From Trichobilharzia szidati (lineage: Eukaryota; Platyhelminthes; Trematoda; Strigeidida; Schistosomatidae): a DNA stretch of 64,000 nt. The number at the start of each line of letters is the position of its first letter. Position 1 is the first letter of the stretch. The DNA lies in assembly GCA_944472155.2 (NCBI GenBank), contig OX235271.1, positions 78,972,256 through 79,036,255 on the forward strand, in the 5' to 3' direction. Under the pieces are notes generated by a model. The model did not search any database. It saw only the letters and a list, made by a program, of their open reading frames with translations, and was not told the DNA's origin. The position numbers and the translations under genes are program-made. Shown here one piece after another: positions 48,490-59,679 of the stretch.

Positions 48490-48765
48490 TTTCTTAAACT
48501 GGTCACAGGATTTCATTATGAGCTGAAATTGGTTAGAGAACCATTGGAAAATATGGGAGTGCTGGACAGCTGTTTCGTCCCACTAGTTTGGGACTTTTCA
48601 TCAGCATGCAACCGCCGAAACGGTTCAAGCCCAGGACTTTCTGGTTACAAGGCTAGCGAGCTCGTAGACCATTAAGCCACTGTGAATTATTCTAACTTCT
48701 GCCAATTCACGACATAGCGCGACCTCTAGCCAATGTCTTTGGCGAGCATTTGTCCTCACTTGAAT
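48490..48765 (-). mobile_element. SINE family A with the best hammerhead-like core
   Basis: From GGTCACAGGATTTCATTATG through TTAGAGAACCATTGGAAAA, the ribozyme-like body (48558-48612), the tRNA-like head (about 48620-48680, with a small deletion near GGGACCC) and leader to 48765. Confidence 0.85.
48558..48612 (-). ncRNA. Hammerhead ribozyme-like motif in SINE family A
   Basis: On the minus strand: CTGATGA (48598-48604), three A residues, stem II GTCCC/GGGAC (48590-48594 with 48577-48581), then GAAAC (48572-48576), a palindromic stem III ACAGCTGT (48566-48573) and cleavage triplet GTC. Stem I can form from TG/CA plus TGC/GCA around one bulged A. All core boxes are present; the three extra A residues after CTGATGA are not in the standard fold, so activity is uncertain. 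Confidence 0.6.
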
Positions 48766-49464
48766 TAAACTTCTTAAAGTTATACACTGTCCAAAATTAT
48801 ACTCCTACAATATCAAAAACACACTTTGATGTAATAGAATCTGTGGTAGCATTCACAGTAATAACTCATGTAAAAAAACCACCTGAACTATTCCGTTCAG
48901 CAGCTACTTAGGACAAACATCTCTCAGGTACAAAACACGTAACATACAACAAAATTTATTAACCAAACACATCAGTTAACTACCCGAGAGTCAATAAGAA
49001 TATTCCCAACAAGGTGGTGTTAAAACTCCGTCCGCCAGGATCAAACAGAACAAAACACGCTTTCCGCAACACAGCTCTTGACTTCACTCAGACGACATTT
49101 CAGTTGTAAGACAACACATTATTGTCAAGCTTATCACACAGCAACAAAGAGAAGCATCATAATTATGAACTAACCGAAAATGAAGACGAGTAATAAAGAC
49201 GATCAATCTACAGAAAGCCTACTTAGATAGGTTAATCCCTTTATTTTCAAAGCTTCTATCTATTACAGTACAAGAGAGGCTTTGTGAAATGCTTACTTAA
49301 GAGGAATCAGCATATTCGCACGGATGATGTTATAGAGAAGGAAAAGGAAATATTGATGAGTACTCTTGTTAAAAACAGATATCCATTAATATTTTTAAAC
49401 AGGTGTAGAAGTCAAATAGTCTTTAAGCCTAAAATCTATGCCACCACTAAGAAAAATGTTTTCA

Positions 49465-49842
49465 CGTATTGGTTTTGTAGGGATTTATTTTGATTGGATG
49501 GAGGATTTCATCATGAGGTGACATCAGTTAGAGAACCACTGGAAAACCTGGGAGTAGGGTACAGCAAGTTGAAGATGATACAGTAACTCATCGCAGAATA
49601 CATTGCTGAATGGTCGCGCTATGTCCTGAATTGGCAGAAGTTAGAATTCAAGGACCATTAGATCGGGTTCCAGTGGCTCAATGGTCTACGAGCTCGCCTT
49701 GTAACCAGAAGGTCCTGGGTTCAAACTCCGGTGCATACTGGTGAATAGTCCAAAACTATGAAGAAACAGCTGTCCAGTACTGCCAGGTTTTCCAGTGGTT
49801 CTCTAACTGATGTCAGCCCATGATGAAATCCTCCATCCCATT
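49465..49842. mobile_element. SINE family A inverted dimer (left arm truncated) inside a PLE
   Basis: Left arm 49465-49560 (GTATTGGTTTTGTAGGG, GGATTTCATCATGAGG, TCAGTTAGAGAACCACTGG). Right arm is a fuller plus copy from about 49630: tRNA-like head GGTTCCAGTGGCTCAATGG, CTTGTAACCAGAAGG, then CTGGTGAATAGTCC, GAAGAAACAGCTGTCC, and the complementary end. Near-identical 13-base repeats (AAAAATGTTTTCA at 49452-49464, AAAAATCTTTTCA at 49843-49855, one difference) flank the pair. Confidence 0.85.
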
Positions 49843-50136
49843 AAAAATCTTTTCATCAAATTACCATATAATGATGGAATAAACAGTAGGATTTTGAGAC
49901 AAAAGTTATATTCGGTCATCCGTAGGACCTGTTATGCAGCCCGGCTTTTAATTATGGAAAAGCCACAAATATGTCCCACTACAAACCTCAAAAGTTCACA
50001 AGTGAATGTGTCACATCCCACACTATTTATCAATTTTCGCGTGTGTGTGGACACATACATAGGAAGGAGTAATCGTGGTTTGCATGTGAGGGAGAAAGAG
50101 CATATCCCAAAACGGTTAGAAAGACAAATGAATTGT

Positions 50137-50315
50137 ATGCGTCGGTGGCACAGCGGTTAGGGCTCTCGCCAACCATGCACATGGTCCGCGGTTTGATCCC
50201 CTGCCGACGCACACCTGATATCTATGGTTGGCCTGCAAAAATTGGGCTACCGATATCACATGCTGAAAATTCCATACCTGTACCAAAAATACGGTGTGGA
50301 ATCAAGCTGTAATAA
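50137..50315 (+). mobile_element. tRNA-headed SINE family C inside a PLE endonuclease
   Basis: TGCGTCGGTGGCACAGCGG, ATGCACATGGTCCGCGG, TTTGATCCCCTGCCGACGCA form the tRNA-like head; tail ATCACATGCTGAAAATTCC and ATCAAGCTGTAATAAAAAAA. It sits between the two halves of the GIY-YIG domain. Confidence 0.9.
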
Positions 50316-50730
50316 AAAAATAGACGCAGGTGGCAGACTACCAACTTCGTCTATAGCCAAACATCTAATCGAGATGGACCATAAGACTGATGCCTTTAAG
50401 GTCATCTATGAAAATGGTCAAGGATGCTTACTGAAATGCGCTGAGGCTATAGCTATGCATAAACTTAACCCTCAGTATGTTCGAAACCAATTTATTATTA
50501 CTCTTAACCTACCTTGGTAGTCTTAATCTCATCGCATAACCAAACGTTGTGTTAATTCTTATTATTATTCTTAAATCCTTTTTGTCACTTTGTTTAATTT
50601 AACTGCCCTTTATTTTTTCCCCATATATCGACTTTACAAGTAAATGTTTGATCAGATTGTTAGAAATGTACTGCGCAAATACATCACATTTTTTCAGATA
50701 ATCTCCGTCTTCTAATAACACTATTCAAAT

Positions 50731-51484
50731 TTATAAAAGTAACTACTTGTTTTAAATAAGGACTTAGTTAAAAAAAGAGTTAAAAAATGTTACAACGGTG
50801 ATGCACGAGTTAGGAGAAAACGGTGATAATTACCAAATCGGTTGGCACACATTGTTTATAATCAGTGTAACCTTAAAGTTTATGAACAATTTTATCTTTT
50901 GAAACAGAAAAACACACTGAACTTTTAGTTCAATATTCAATGAAGCTAGAAAAACAAATTAATTGACTAATCATTAAAAAAAATCATTCAACCACCATTT
51001 CTCTTCTGGGTAGAAAACAAAAATCGAAATACCAATTATGAAATGAAAACTGGCACAGAAAAAGGAGTAGCTAGATCAATTATTCTCCTAATGAATAAAC
51101 ATACATACCTACTGTTTACCTGTAATGATAGATAGAAAACTAGCAAATCACATGGGAACTAATTACTAAAACCAAATTGTAAGACATGAATTACTGGAAT
51201 ATTATTGTTATTATTACTAAGAAAATGAACCTTATCACGAATTCAGTTAGTTGGGAAGACATTTACCTTCTTGACTGTAAAAGTCAGTAGAATATTCTAG
51301 ATTTTAGAAATCATAATGAGACATTTCAGAAAAAAAATCACTACAGTCTCCCTCATTTCTTTATTGCGCTTTTTTTGTTTAATTAGTGTACATGCAATAT
51401 TTCCTATAAGAATACTGCTCATTGGTTGCCTACTCTTTTTTTCTTACATCTGTTTACCAATGAAAATAATCAATTATTATCATT
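50731..51484. other. No gene seen
   Basis: AT-rich. Nothing recognised. Confidence 0.5.
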
Positions 51485-51640
51485 AGAATTATTTTATTAT
51501 TAAATTCCTGTTGGGTTCTGAGTGGAACAAAGAGATTCAGTAGGATATCCTCATTTCACCTTGTCCTCTGAAGTTTTCCTTTAAATGGTTTCACCACTGT
51601 CCATAAGGTTTCATTTCCTCTTCACAAGATCTCCAAGTTA
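51485..51640 (-). mobile_element. RTE-like retrotransposon, 3' end fragment
   Basis: TTCTGAGTGGAACAAAGAGA is a mutated form of the reverse RTE tail. The block with TTTCATTTCCTCTTCACAAG matches 36237-36262. It abuts the PLE fragment that follows. Confidence 0.6.
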
Positions 51641-51674
51641 AACACGAACACCTGTTCGAGTCCCACAGGAGGAA

Positions 51675-52420
51675 CTGCTGTTGCTTTAGTGCAAGATTGG
51701 TCCATCTCAATATGCGAGGAAGTGATTAAAGAAGAACTGCGTAATCTCCGAAAAACCCTGATGGAAAACGGTTTCCCGCCCAGGCTCGTAGACAAGAATC
51801 TCAAATCAAAGAAGACTTCCGAACAAGTCCAATCCATTCCAAAGAGAATACTTCTGCTTAATCTAGAATTCAAAGGTGATATTGAAGCAGAAATCCTTCG
51901 TAAATGCCTCTCCAGATCGTTGAGGAAAACATACTTCACTACGAGCCTACGACTGACGTTTTCCTGCAAGAAACTGTTCAGCCAGAACGCGAAAGACAAG
52001 CTGTCACATTGGGCCACTTCAACGTGCATATACCAGTTTACTTGCTCTTGTGGAGCTGAGTACATCGGTCGTACGATGCGCCGACTTGAAAAACGCGCTC
52101 GCGAACACTAACCAGCCTAGCTAGTAAAAGGAGACCAGAACGTGTATACAGTTCAGTGACAGAACATCTGGTCAACTCAGGACATTCAGCGCCTTTCGAA
52201 AAATCCTTCAAAGTAATATACAAGATTCAATCAAACCTATCAAAGGGAGTGAAATCAAGACATCTGGGCATAGCTGAGGCGCTAGCTATCCAAAAGCTCA
52301 AACCCACGCTTTGTATCCAAAAGAAATACGTCCAACCCCTGTCCCTGCCATGGCCATCATAAACAGGTAAAATTTTTTAGTAATGACCATCCCATCACCT
52401 TTCTATTCTAAACTTCCTGT
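51675..52420 (+). mobile_element. Penelope-like element, linker and complete GIY-YIG end
   Basis: The best-kept PLE 3' coding end: EEVIKEELRNLRKTLMENGF, KRILLLNLEFKGDIEAEIL, RKTYFTTSLRLTFSCKKLF, CIYQFTCSCGAEYIGRTMRR (GIY-YIG, 52027-52086), a stop just after KRAREH, then SSVTEHLVNSGHSAPFEKSF, AEALAIQKLKPTLC, ending SLPWPS at 52362. Only one stop and one shift separate it from an open frame. The 5' part is missing. Confidence 0.9.
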
Positions 52421-52885
52421 TTATTCATATTATTTTAAGTTTTTCTTAATCCCTGTCTACACTACCATATTTTCATATCCACACTTCCTGTTTATTTTGT
52501 CATTTTACTATTTCTACATATTTAATTCCTGATTGCATAAACAATTATTCATCACATTAGTTATGATTCCACTAGATTTTTTATCCAAACATCCTGTCTT
52601 TTTTGTTATTTCTACATTTCTAACCCCCAATTGCACAATGTCAGTCTTCTTAGTTATTATGCTACTTTGTTTGAGTTTTATCCGTCCCCCTGTTTATTAT
52701 GGCATTCTAATTCCTAATTGTAATTTTTATTAATTTGACCCTTAACTGGAAATTACTCTGGAAATTTCCTATCCATCCGATATAAATACACGAATGTACA
52801 GCCTAGATGATGACTTCGTCGAAAAGAAAATTTTCTTCGCTGCAATTGTCTTTTTAATAACTCCTATGACCCAATGTGTATATTC
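52421..52885. other. Probable PLE 3' tail, then nothing recognised
   Basis: T- and C-rich sequence with repeated TTCCTGTTTATT words (52409, 52487, 52688), likely the non-coding tail of the preceding PLE. Confidence 0.4.
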
Positions 52886-52889
52886 CGTC

Positions 52890-53150
52890 ATCTCAATATC
52901 CTTTTGCATATTTGCGGGATGGTGAATTGTTGGTCAGTTGGTTACCTTTCTGGCCACCTTAGCTTCAGTATATAGGCAGTGAAGGCAGCTGTTACTGAAA
53001 GTCTGAAGCAGCCTGTTGGAAATGCTTTCGCGATGTATGCATGAAGTCCGGGTATCATGTGAAATCACTAATTTGACGTAAGTATTAGAGATTCAGATCT
53101 TGTCCCTTAAGCTAAGTACAGTAGATTTTCAGAAAACGATTATTGCCTGA
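52890..53150 (-). mobile_element. RTE-like retrotransposon fragment (decayed)
   Basis: Similar to 7700-7910 (shared CTGTTGGAAATGC-TTTCG block, ACTGAAAGTCT). No frame left. Confidence 0.45.
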
Positions 53151-53334
53151 ACATAATCCCAGCCGACAGAAAAAAGTTATCTTTTGATATCATTTCTTTG
53201 GGTAATTAACATTATTTGATGCCTACAATATTTCTTAGAGATGAATAACTAAAGTTTCTGATCCTGTGGATGTGTTTTCAGCCCCATTTTGCCCACACTA
53301 TACAGAAACTATTCAAGGTGGATTATGTTATGAA

Positions 53335-53400
53335 CTAACAACAATTAGGGAACTAGGGAACACCAGGAAGCTCTGAACAGTTGTTCTCTAGCTGCTAACG
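53335..53400 (-). mobile_element. SINE family A fragment
   Basis: TTATGAACTAACAACAATTAG, GGGAACTAGGGAACACCAGG, TCTGAACAGTTGTTCTC match the outer part of family A. Very short and old. Confidence 0.35.
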
Positions 53401-53820
53401 AAATCTACATTCAAATATATCAGGTGTCTACAACCCGAAAAACACTTAAAAATACAGATTCTTATTCTCCTAGTACTCTAGCTTCTTTTTTGTTCAGGAA
53501 GTTGGTTATATTTTTAGAAATGCAAGAACGACTATCACGCCGGAGTAGTAGGTAATGCTGCTCTGTGAAACAGTTTTACTTATTATTTTTTTGACTGCAA
53601 TGAAACCTGAATTTCATCGAGTAGATTATCCAATCAAAATAAGTTATCACTAGAAGTCCACTTTATGCGACTTGTAACTTAACAATAGAAATAAGATAGC
53701 GAGGAATACTCCACTTTTTTATGAATTCCTAACTCTGTACCCACGATTGAGTAGGATTATTAAAATATGTCTTTTTTATGAAACCTTAATTCATGACGCT
53801 ATATACTACTGGTTGGTTGG

Positions 53821-54165
53821 GATGAGTAGCTGAATACCACTCACACCAACTAGTGTTGCTGGCGAACCACATTATTTTCCAAACAAAACTGAGTTGAGAT
53901 TTCACATCCAACTGTATAGACTGCAAATCAAGAATTAGTCTGCAAGCCATGAATCTGACTCAATATATCGCCGGTTCACACATGTAGCTAGTCGGAATTC
54001 GGGCGGTCTGAACTGATTTGGCTTTCTGAACTAAGTCAAACCGGGTATCCCACTGATTAGCTCAGCTCCAGAAGTGCGAAACGGATGTCTGGCGTGTGGA
54101 TCACTTCTATCTGGATAGCAAAGACTACCGGGCGGTGTGAGCGGTATATAACTACTTGTCTCATT
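53821..54165. mobile_element. Non-coding inverted-repeat element (MITE-like)
   Basis: Ends 53821-53846 (GATGAGTAGCTGAATACCAC, TCACAC) and 54135-54162 (GTGTGAGCGGTAT, ACTACTTGTC) are imperfect inverted repeats, about 20 of 26 positions. The interior is GC-richer and has no frame. Similar end sequences lie near 28885 and 59128. Transposon class unknown. Confidence 0.5.
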
Positions 54166-54789
54166 CAGTCAGTAGTATATGATGTGATGCATTTATGCTC
54201 ATTTTCTTGACTGCCAGTTATGGCACTAGGCAGATCACATATTATGATTCATTTGCGAATTGGAGATTTGGTTTTTATCACACCAATTACTCCCACAAAG
54301 TACATTTACATCTAATAATATCATAGGAAGAGAATAATCTATTCAATAAGTTCTGAAAATACTTTAGGTGTGAGTGATAGCTTTATACACTGATAATGAT
54401 GCTTACGAGAAGTGTGATAGATATCGAAGACACACACACATGTATGTTGTATTGATAATGGGGTGAGTTATGTTCACTTTTGTTATTTATTACTTGTGGT
54501 GTGGAGTAGTCAGTAACTGGAGGAAGATCTGTAATATCTATTTGCATCTGTAATCAGTAATGACAGAATATCAGACATTAATTTATTTCTTTATTAGAGA
54601 CTTGTCTATTGAAACCCAAATTATAATTGTTTCTCTGAAGTCTTATTCCCACATATTACTGATTTCTATTTATAAGTAGCGTAACCATAGGCAACTGAAG
54701 CAGGATAGGCTACAGGTAAGAGAGACCTAACAACACGATATCAAAAAAGCAGGTCACTATCTGGGGAGAGATCTACTCAGATAAATCCT
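54166..54789. other. No gene seen
   Basis: AT-rich. A short CA run lies near 54433. Confidence 0.5.
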
Positions 54790-56245
54790 GCATAAGATAG
54801 TGAAGGAAACCTATTACCATGTAGAAGAAACAAAGGAAAAGATTGATAAACTAATTTTAAGAACTCTCGAGTCGACCACCACCCGCAACTCGTCCAGAAA
54901 TATCTACAAAACTGTCAATGAACACCTGTCCTACGACAACAGCAGACGTTTCGAATGTAATAAACTTACTGAAGTCCAGGAAGGCAGAAGGTCCAGACGG
55001 TATTCCCCTAAAAGCATTGAAAATGGACGCAGAGAACTCAGAAGATATCCTCACGCCACTACTGCAGAAAGTTTGGAAGGAGGGAAAGGTACCTACCGAT
55101 TGGAAGAAGGGATTACTTGTGAAAAGGGCGAAAGAGGAATGACCTAATTGTGTGCAATAACTTGTGCAGAGTCATGTTCGTGTTCACTGCATGCAAAATA
55201 TTAGGTCGCATCATCACGAAAAGACCTAAAGATGACTTAGACTGAAAACATTACTCAGTATGGGCTAAAACCTTGCGAATCATCATCAAACAAAGTCTAG
55301 AATGGTGGGCAACTCTCTATCTCAACTTCATTGACTTTGGAAAGGTGTTCGACAGTACTGACTGCCAGGTAATTTGGCAACTGCTTCAACTCTAAGTATT
55401 GAGGTAAGGAAATATTTATAAGCTTGATCGAACGGCTATACAATAATGTCAAATGCCAAGTGATTCACAACGGAAAGCTGACCAAAGCTTTTAAAGTGAA
55501 GACAGGAGTAAGGCAAGGGTGTCTGCTTCTACCAATTACATTCATGCTTGTGGATTACTGGATCACGCAAAAACCATGGAGAACAAGAATACGGGCATAC
55601 ATTGGACCGACAGTAAGACTCTAAAGGATCCTGACTTCGCGGATGGTTTACGTTTAGCGTCACACAAAATCTACAGACAAAAACTGACAAACTGAATGAA
55701 GAGACAGACAGCGAATACAGAATTTCAATTGAACTTAGCGAAGATAGGCAATGAAGACACCCAACAAACTACAGCAGCCACCAATCATGATCAATAGGAG
55801 AGATCTAAAAGAAGTCATTTCTTTGACTCACACAGTCAGTATCGTTTCAACTAAAGGCAACGGCACAGATGACAATGTCAAAGCCAGCATTGAAAAAGTA
55901 TTCAACATAAGGAACAAGATCCGAATTTTTAACACAAACGTCAATTCAGTCACTACTTTCATATGGTTAATAAACTTAGAGAGTCATGAAAACCATTTCC
56001 TACAGGTTTTAGACCTTCATCAACCAATGCCTTCGCCTTTTTGATACTGACGATCAGACGGTTTACCAGCAAGAATAAGCAATAAAGAACTCTAGTGGTT
56101 CAGTAAATCAGCCAACAACCTAGTGCCCAAAAAATATGTAGTATAAAATGGAGTTGGACTGGGTATACGCTGAGGAGACCACCAGGCAACATCAAACACC
56201 AGGTTGTCAGTTGGAACCTGAATGGTAAGTGAGCGTTTTATTTTC
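54790..56245 (+). mobile_element. RTE-like retrotransposon, most of the RT (frameshifted)
   Basis: NTCPTTTADVSNVINLLKSR, KAEGPDGIPLKALKMDAEN and LLQKVWKEGKVPTDWKKGLL (54918-55120) are the N-terminal RT blocks. Then a decayed region with a KVFDSTD-like piece (55335), LIERLYNNVKCQVIHNGKL (55420-55480) and KTGVRQGCLLLPITF. The catalytic box is damaged (LRGWFT-like, 55635). The 3' part has LKEVISLTHTVSIV and a GYTLRRPPGN block (56160-56190). This copy shows the most 5' RT sequence of this family in the window. Confidence 0.85.
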
Positions 56246-56249
56246 TCCG

Positions 56250-57180
56250 TAGGCAACACATTTGTGTTGTTCACTGAGTAGATGAGCCTAACTCACTCTA
56301 CTTTCTAATAACTCCTTCATTGATATGCAGCATCCATATAATGTGGAATCTGCTGTCACCAAAACAAATAAACACCAAGATTTTCTGGCATATACTAAAG
56401 TTCATAATTTATATAAAGAAAATAGGAGTACTTTGAGTTAGCCAACTTCTAATTTATAGACAGCTGACTGCCACAATAATAATGAACACATTGGATAGGA
56501 TAGAAACAAAATATTTACAAGCATTGTGAATATATATATGCAAATGTTTCATTGTTATTTTTACCCTCCGCCTAATTATCCTTTCATTGTTATTGTATAC
56601 TAATGGTAATAGTAATAATAAATCACAATGCTGTCTAGTTAGTTGATACTCATATTTGTCTCTGCACACAGTTAGTCTGCTTGTGAGTAGTATATATACA
56701 CATATATATATATATGCCTACGCTCAGTATATTTACTCAATGCTTCATTCTACCGCCTACTTCACAAATAAACCGTTCAAAAAAAGATCATTAAATATAT
56801 TCCTTATTATTAATAATGATATTTATAATAACAATGATTATAATAGTAGTAAAAACAAAATTATTATCACAATGATAATTAACTTGGATTACTTTCAACT
56901 ATATGTAGAATTCGTTTTTTTCTCCCCATTAATATACCACATAAAGTATAAAATTGATCATTCATATTGATTATCTGTCATAATTTTTATGGATATAGGA
57001 TTTGAATAATAGGAAATGTGTCTGTGTTCAGTGTCTAAAGCTGGAAGTATATATACGTCCGAGTATAATTCTATAATGGTATAGATTAAAAATTTTGATA
57101 ATAGTAGTGTTGGTAATGTTAATAAGTACACTACAATTATCGCTGGTAATGAAACATATATGTGCTGATAATGTTATCAG
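56250..57180. other. No gene seen
   Basis: Very AT-rich, with an AT microsatellite at 56696-56715 and AAT/AAC-rich runs at 56800-56870. The 104-codon frame at 56656 is low-complexity. Confidence 0.55.
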
Positions 57181-57183
57181 CAT

Positions 57184-57362
57184 AATGTCGGTGGCACAGT
57201 GGTTAGGACTCTCGCCGACCATGCACATGGTCCGGGGTTCGATTCCCTGCCGACGCACACTCGATATCTATGGTCGGCCTGCAAAATTTGGGCTACCGAT
57301 ATCACATGCTGAAAATTCCATACTTGTACTGAAAATAGGGTGTGGCATCAAGCTGTAATCAA
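57184..57362 (+). mobile_element. tRNA-headed SINE family C, full copy
   Basis: Head GTCGGTGGCACAGTGGTTAG, TCGCCGACCATGCACATGG, GGGGTTCGATTCCC, CCGACGCAC; body and tail as at 11400. It lies directly before an RTE fragment that resumes the family's IRMFNTNVKS motif. Confidence 0.9.
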
Positions 57363-57364
57363 AA

Positions 57365-57790
57365 TAAAAATAAATGATCCGAATGTTCAACACCAATGTT
57401 AAATCTTTGTTTCTATATAGTTTACAGACCGGATACCTGCATCACGCAAAGCTTCTCCAGCAGCGTGCTGCAGACTTTCATATCAGCTACCATCGCTGCA
57501 TACTGAAGATTAGTTGGCCGGCTGCAGAGAATAGCCGACAAGGAACCTTGGTAGTGTGCAATGAACCAACCAAGAATCGATAGCCAAACAAACTCCGAAT
57601 CACATCGCAATCCAGGTAAACTCTCAAGTGGAACTCGAATGGAAAAGGGCGAGTTATGTGTGAGTCTGAGTCTGATATGAAGGAGATTATGTGGGGAGGA
57701 AATGAGCAGTCATAAAGCTAGTTAAAAAAATACTGTAGAGAACAGTGTTAAACGGAAATGTGTTGCTGAAGCCCTATGTACCACGTGAAA
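57365..57790 (+). mobile_element. RTE-like retrotransposon, 3' part
   Basis: IRMFNTNVKSLFLYSLQTGY (57374-57433), then a decayed C-terminal domain, and the tail GCTGAAGCCCTATGTACCAC at 57764-57783. The IRxFNTNV motif also occurs in the copy at 55920, so this is a second insertion, not its continuation. Confidence 0.75.
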
Positions 57791-57974
57791 CACGATTGCA
57801 TATCTAAAGAAGAAAATAAATTCGCGGAAAACAGCCCCTTCTATGAACTACTTGTTTTGTTCTTATGATTGACATACTGATCCGTTCAATTACAAAGTAA
57901 CACAATATATTACATATGTGAATGCTTTTCCTTTCAAGTGGTGTTCTACAGGGACTTCATGTAGACTTCATCAT

Positions 57975-58572
57975 AAATTTTGCGAGTTTGACCACGGATT
58001 GATATCAGTTAGAGAACCACTAAAAACCAGCTGGAGTACAGGACAACTGTTTCATCCTAGTTTGGGAATCGTCGGCAGTAAGCACCCACCAACAGGGTTC
58101 GAACCCAGGATCTTCCGGCTACAAAGCAAGCTCGCATACCATCCAGCTACCGGAACCCAATCCAGTGGCGAACCCATGCATTCTAATTTCTACCAATTCG
58201 TGATTTACCGCGACCACCAACCAACGTCATTGGTGGGATATCCATCCTCACACCTGACTGGATGGACCTCACTGGCCATGACTTCTCACTAGAACTACAG
58301 GAAACTCCGTCCTGTAGCAAGCCACTAGCGAGCATCAGATTAACTTTCAAGGGTTCATCCCAGTGGCTGAATGGTATGCGAGCTTGCCTTGTAACCGGAA
58401 GATCCTGGGATCTAAACATGGGGGTGGGTGCGAGCTGCCGATGATTCTCAAACTAGGATGAAAGAGCTGTCCAGTACTCCCTGGTGTATTTTCAATGGTT
58501 CTCTAACTGATATCAATCCGTGGTCAAACTCGTAAAAACAAATATAATCCATTCAAACCAACTCTTGAAAAT
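57975..58572. mobile_element. SINE family A inverted dimer
   Basis: Minus copy 57975-58335 and plus copy 58345-58572, head to head. Outer ends GCGAGTTTGACCACGGATTG and CAATCCGTGGTCAAACTCGT are perfect inverted partners over most of their length. Each arm holds a tRNA-like head (minus at 58090-58160; plus GCTGAATGGTATGCGAGC, CTTGTAACCGGAAG) and a decayed ribozyme-like core. The plus arm is shorter because its leader is missing. No clear target duplication. Confidence 0.9.
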
Positions 58573-58589
58573 TTAGAAAATCATTGAAA

Positions 58590-59200
58590 ATCAAGTAACA
58601 CTGATCCTAGTTTAGAACTTTTCAGCAACATCCACCTATGACTTCAACAGAGATTGAAACACGGACTCTGAAATTACAGTGCTGTGTCCGAGATTTTTTA
58701 GTAGTACATACAATGTATTAGTGTATTTTCATATCTGCGTAATTTCCCGCGACGTATTTTTAACAAAATTACAAGCCAGTTTCGTGTAATTTCAATCAAG
58801 TGATTTACACACTGAAGGATTTGAAAATAAGCTCTTCACCTATAATTATATCAGTGGTAACTCCACAACAGTTACACATACTTATTATACTCCATGTTCT
58901 CTTTTGAATAATTTCTCGTCAGAAGCCCAGACATCAGTGTAGATGGTCATATTTCCATAATATTTCCGGAAAACTAAGGGAATTCACAGTTCAAAGTGTA
59001 GTTTCATAGCGGTTTCTTTTCGAAACAAAAATCATTAAGATCACAAAATAGGATCTGCTTGACTGCCATTTATAGCGATCAAGATGAGAAACATAATTGT
59101 GTGGCACTGTATGCGATTGACTGATTGATATGAGCATCTGGATACAACTCACATCATTTCATTTCGGCATTTTAAATTCTACTATTAACATGTTAGTAGG
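58590..59200. other. No gene seen
   Basis: AT-rich. 59128-59160 weakly resembles the end of the element at 53821. Confidence 0.45.
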
Positions 59201-59678
59201 GCCAAGTTAAACTTTAAGCACTAGTAAGTACCAGTGGAGTGCAACCACACCAATGACCTAGAAACGCTCACTGAGCAGGCTAGTGAAACCTGGCAAATAA
59301 TGTTGTGACCATGAATAAAATATGCTTATTGAAGTGTTATTTTATTAAATGGGATATCTGGTAAGTTTCAGGTGAGGTTTGGAAAAGATCAAGTTATGTT
59401 CAGGGATATTTTCACGTTAGGGTTAGGTTAAGGAAAGATTAGGGTTATCGTTAGGGTTAAAATATCTAGATAATTACATGCATAGAATGTGGCCACATTA
59501 CTCTGTTGATACTCCAGCCCAAAACTAAGAGGTATTTTTGTTACGCGTCGTGCCTTTTAATTCACTATTTTCATGAATATGTGTATTTTATGCTCAGAAA
59601 TCGCCTTTATCATCTGATTGGTGCATTTAAGGTAGTTTATCCGTTGGTACATACTGGTGCTTAAAGTTTAACTTTGCC
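59201..59678. mobile_element. Non-coding inverted-repeat element, copy 2 (complete)
   Basis: Imperfect 33-base inverted ends (59201-59233 and 59646-59678; core AGTTAAACTTTAAGCAC). TTAGTA lies just outside both ends and may be a target duplication. The interior holds TTAGGG-type words at 59414-59460 and has no frame. Matches 5864-6494 in reverse. Confidence 0.7.
59414..59460 (+). repeat. Telomere-like TTAGGG words inside an inverted-repeat element
   Basis: GTTAGGGTTAGGTTAAGG, ATTAGGGTTATCG, TTAGGGTTAAA: degenerate copies of the animal telomere hexamer. Because the same stretch occurs in reverse at 6260-6340 within the other copy, it belongs to the element and is not an internal telomere scar. 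Confidence 0.75.
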
Positions 59679-59679
59679 A

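Larger units (their letters stand above)
48840..50730 (+). mobile_element. Penelope-like element split by two SINE insertions
   Basis: RRSIYRKPT (about 49195) and ALVKCLLKRNQHIRTDDVIEK (49280-49340), then NRYPLIFLNRC and TKKNVF at 49462. An inverted SINE dimer follows. The frame resumes as NLFIKLPYNDGINSRILRQK (49845-49905) and RRTCYAARL, then CVDTYIGRSNRGLHVREKEH (GIY-YIG motif, 50045-50103). A family C SINE (50137-50315) cuts it again. The end reads SSIAKHLIEMDHKTDAFKVI, CAEAIAMHKLNPQYV, TLNLPW and a stop at 50518-50520, then a 3' tail to about 50730 shared with 20700-20975. Confidence 0.9.

Noticed and set aside
56656..56970. 104-codon frame rich in Ile, Asn, Tyr
   Set aside because: Low-complexity AT-rich sequence with a microsatellite. 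Not credible as protein.
59414..59460. Interstitial telomere (chromosome fusion scar)
   Set aside because: The hexamers lie inside an element with inverted ends and recur in its other copy.
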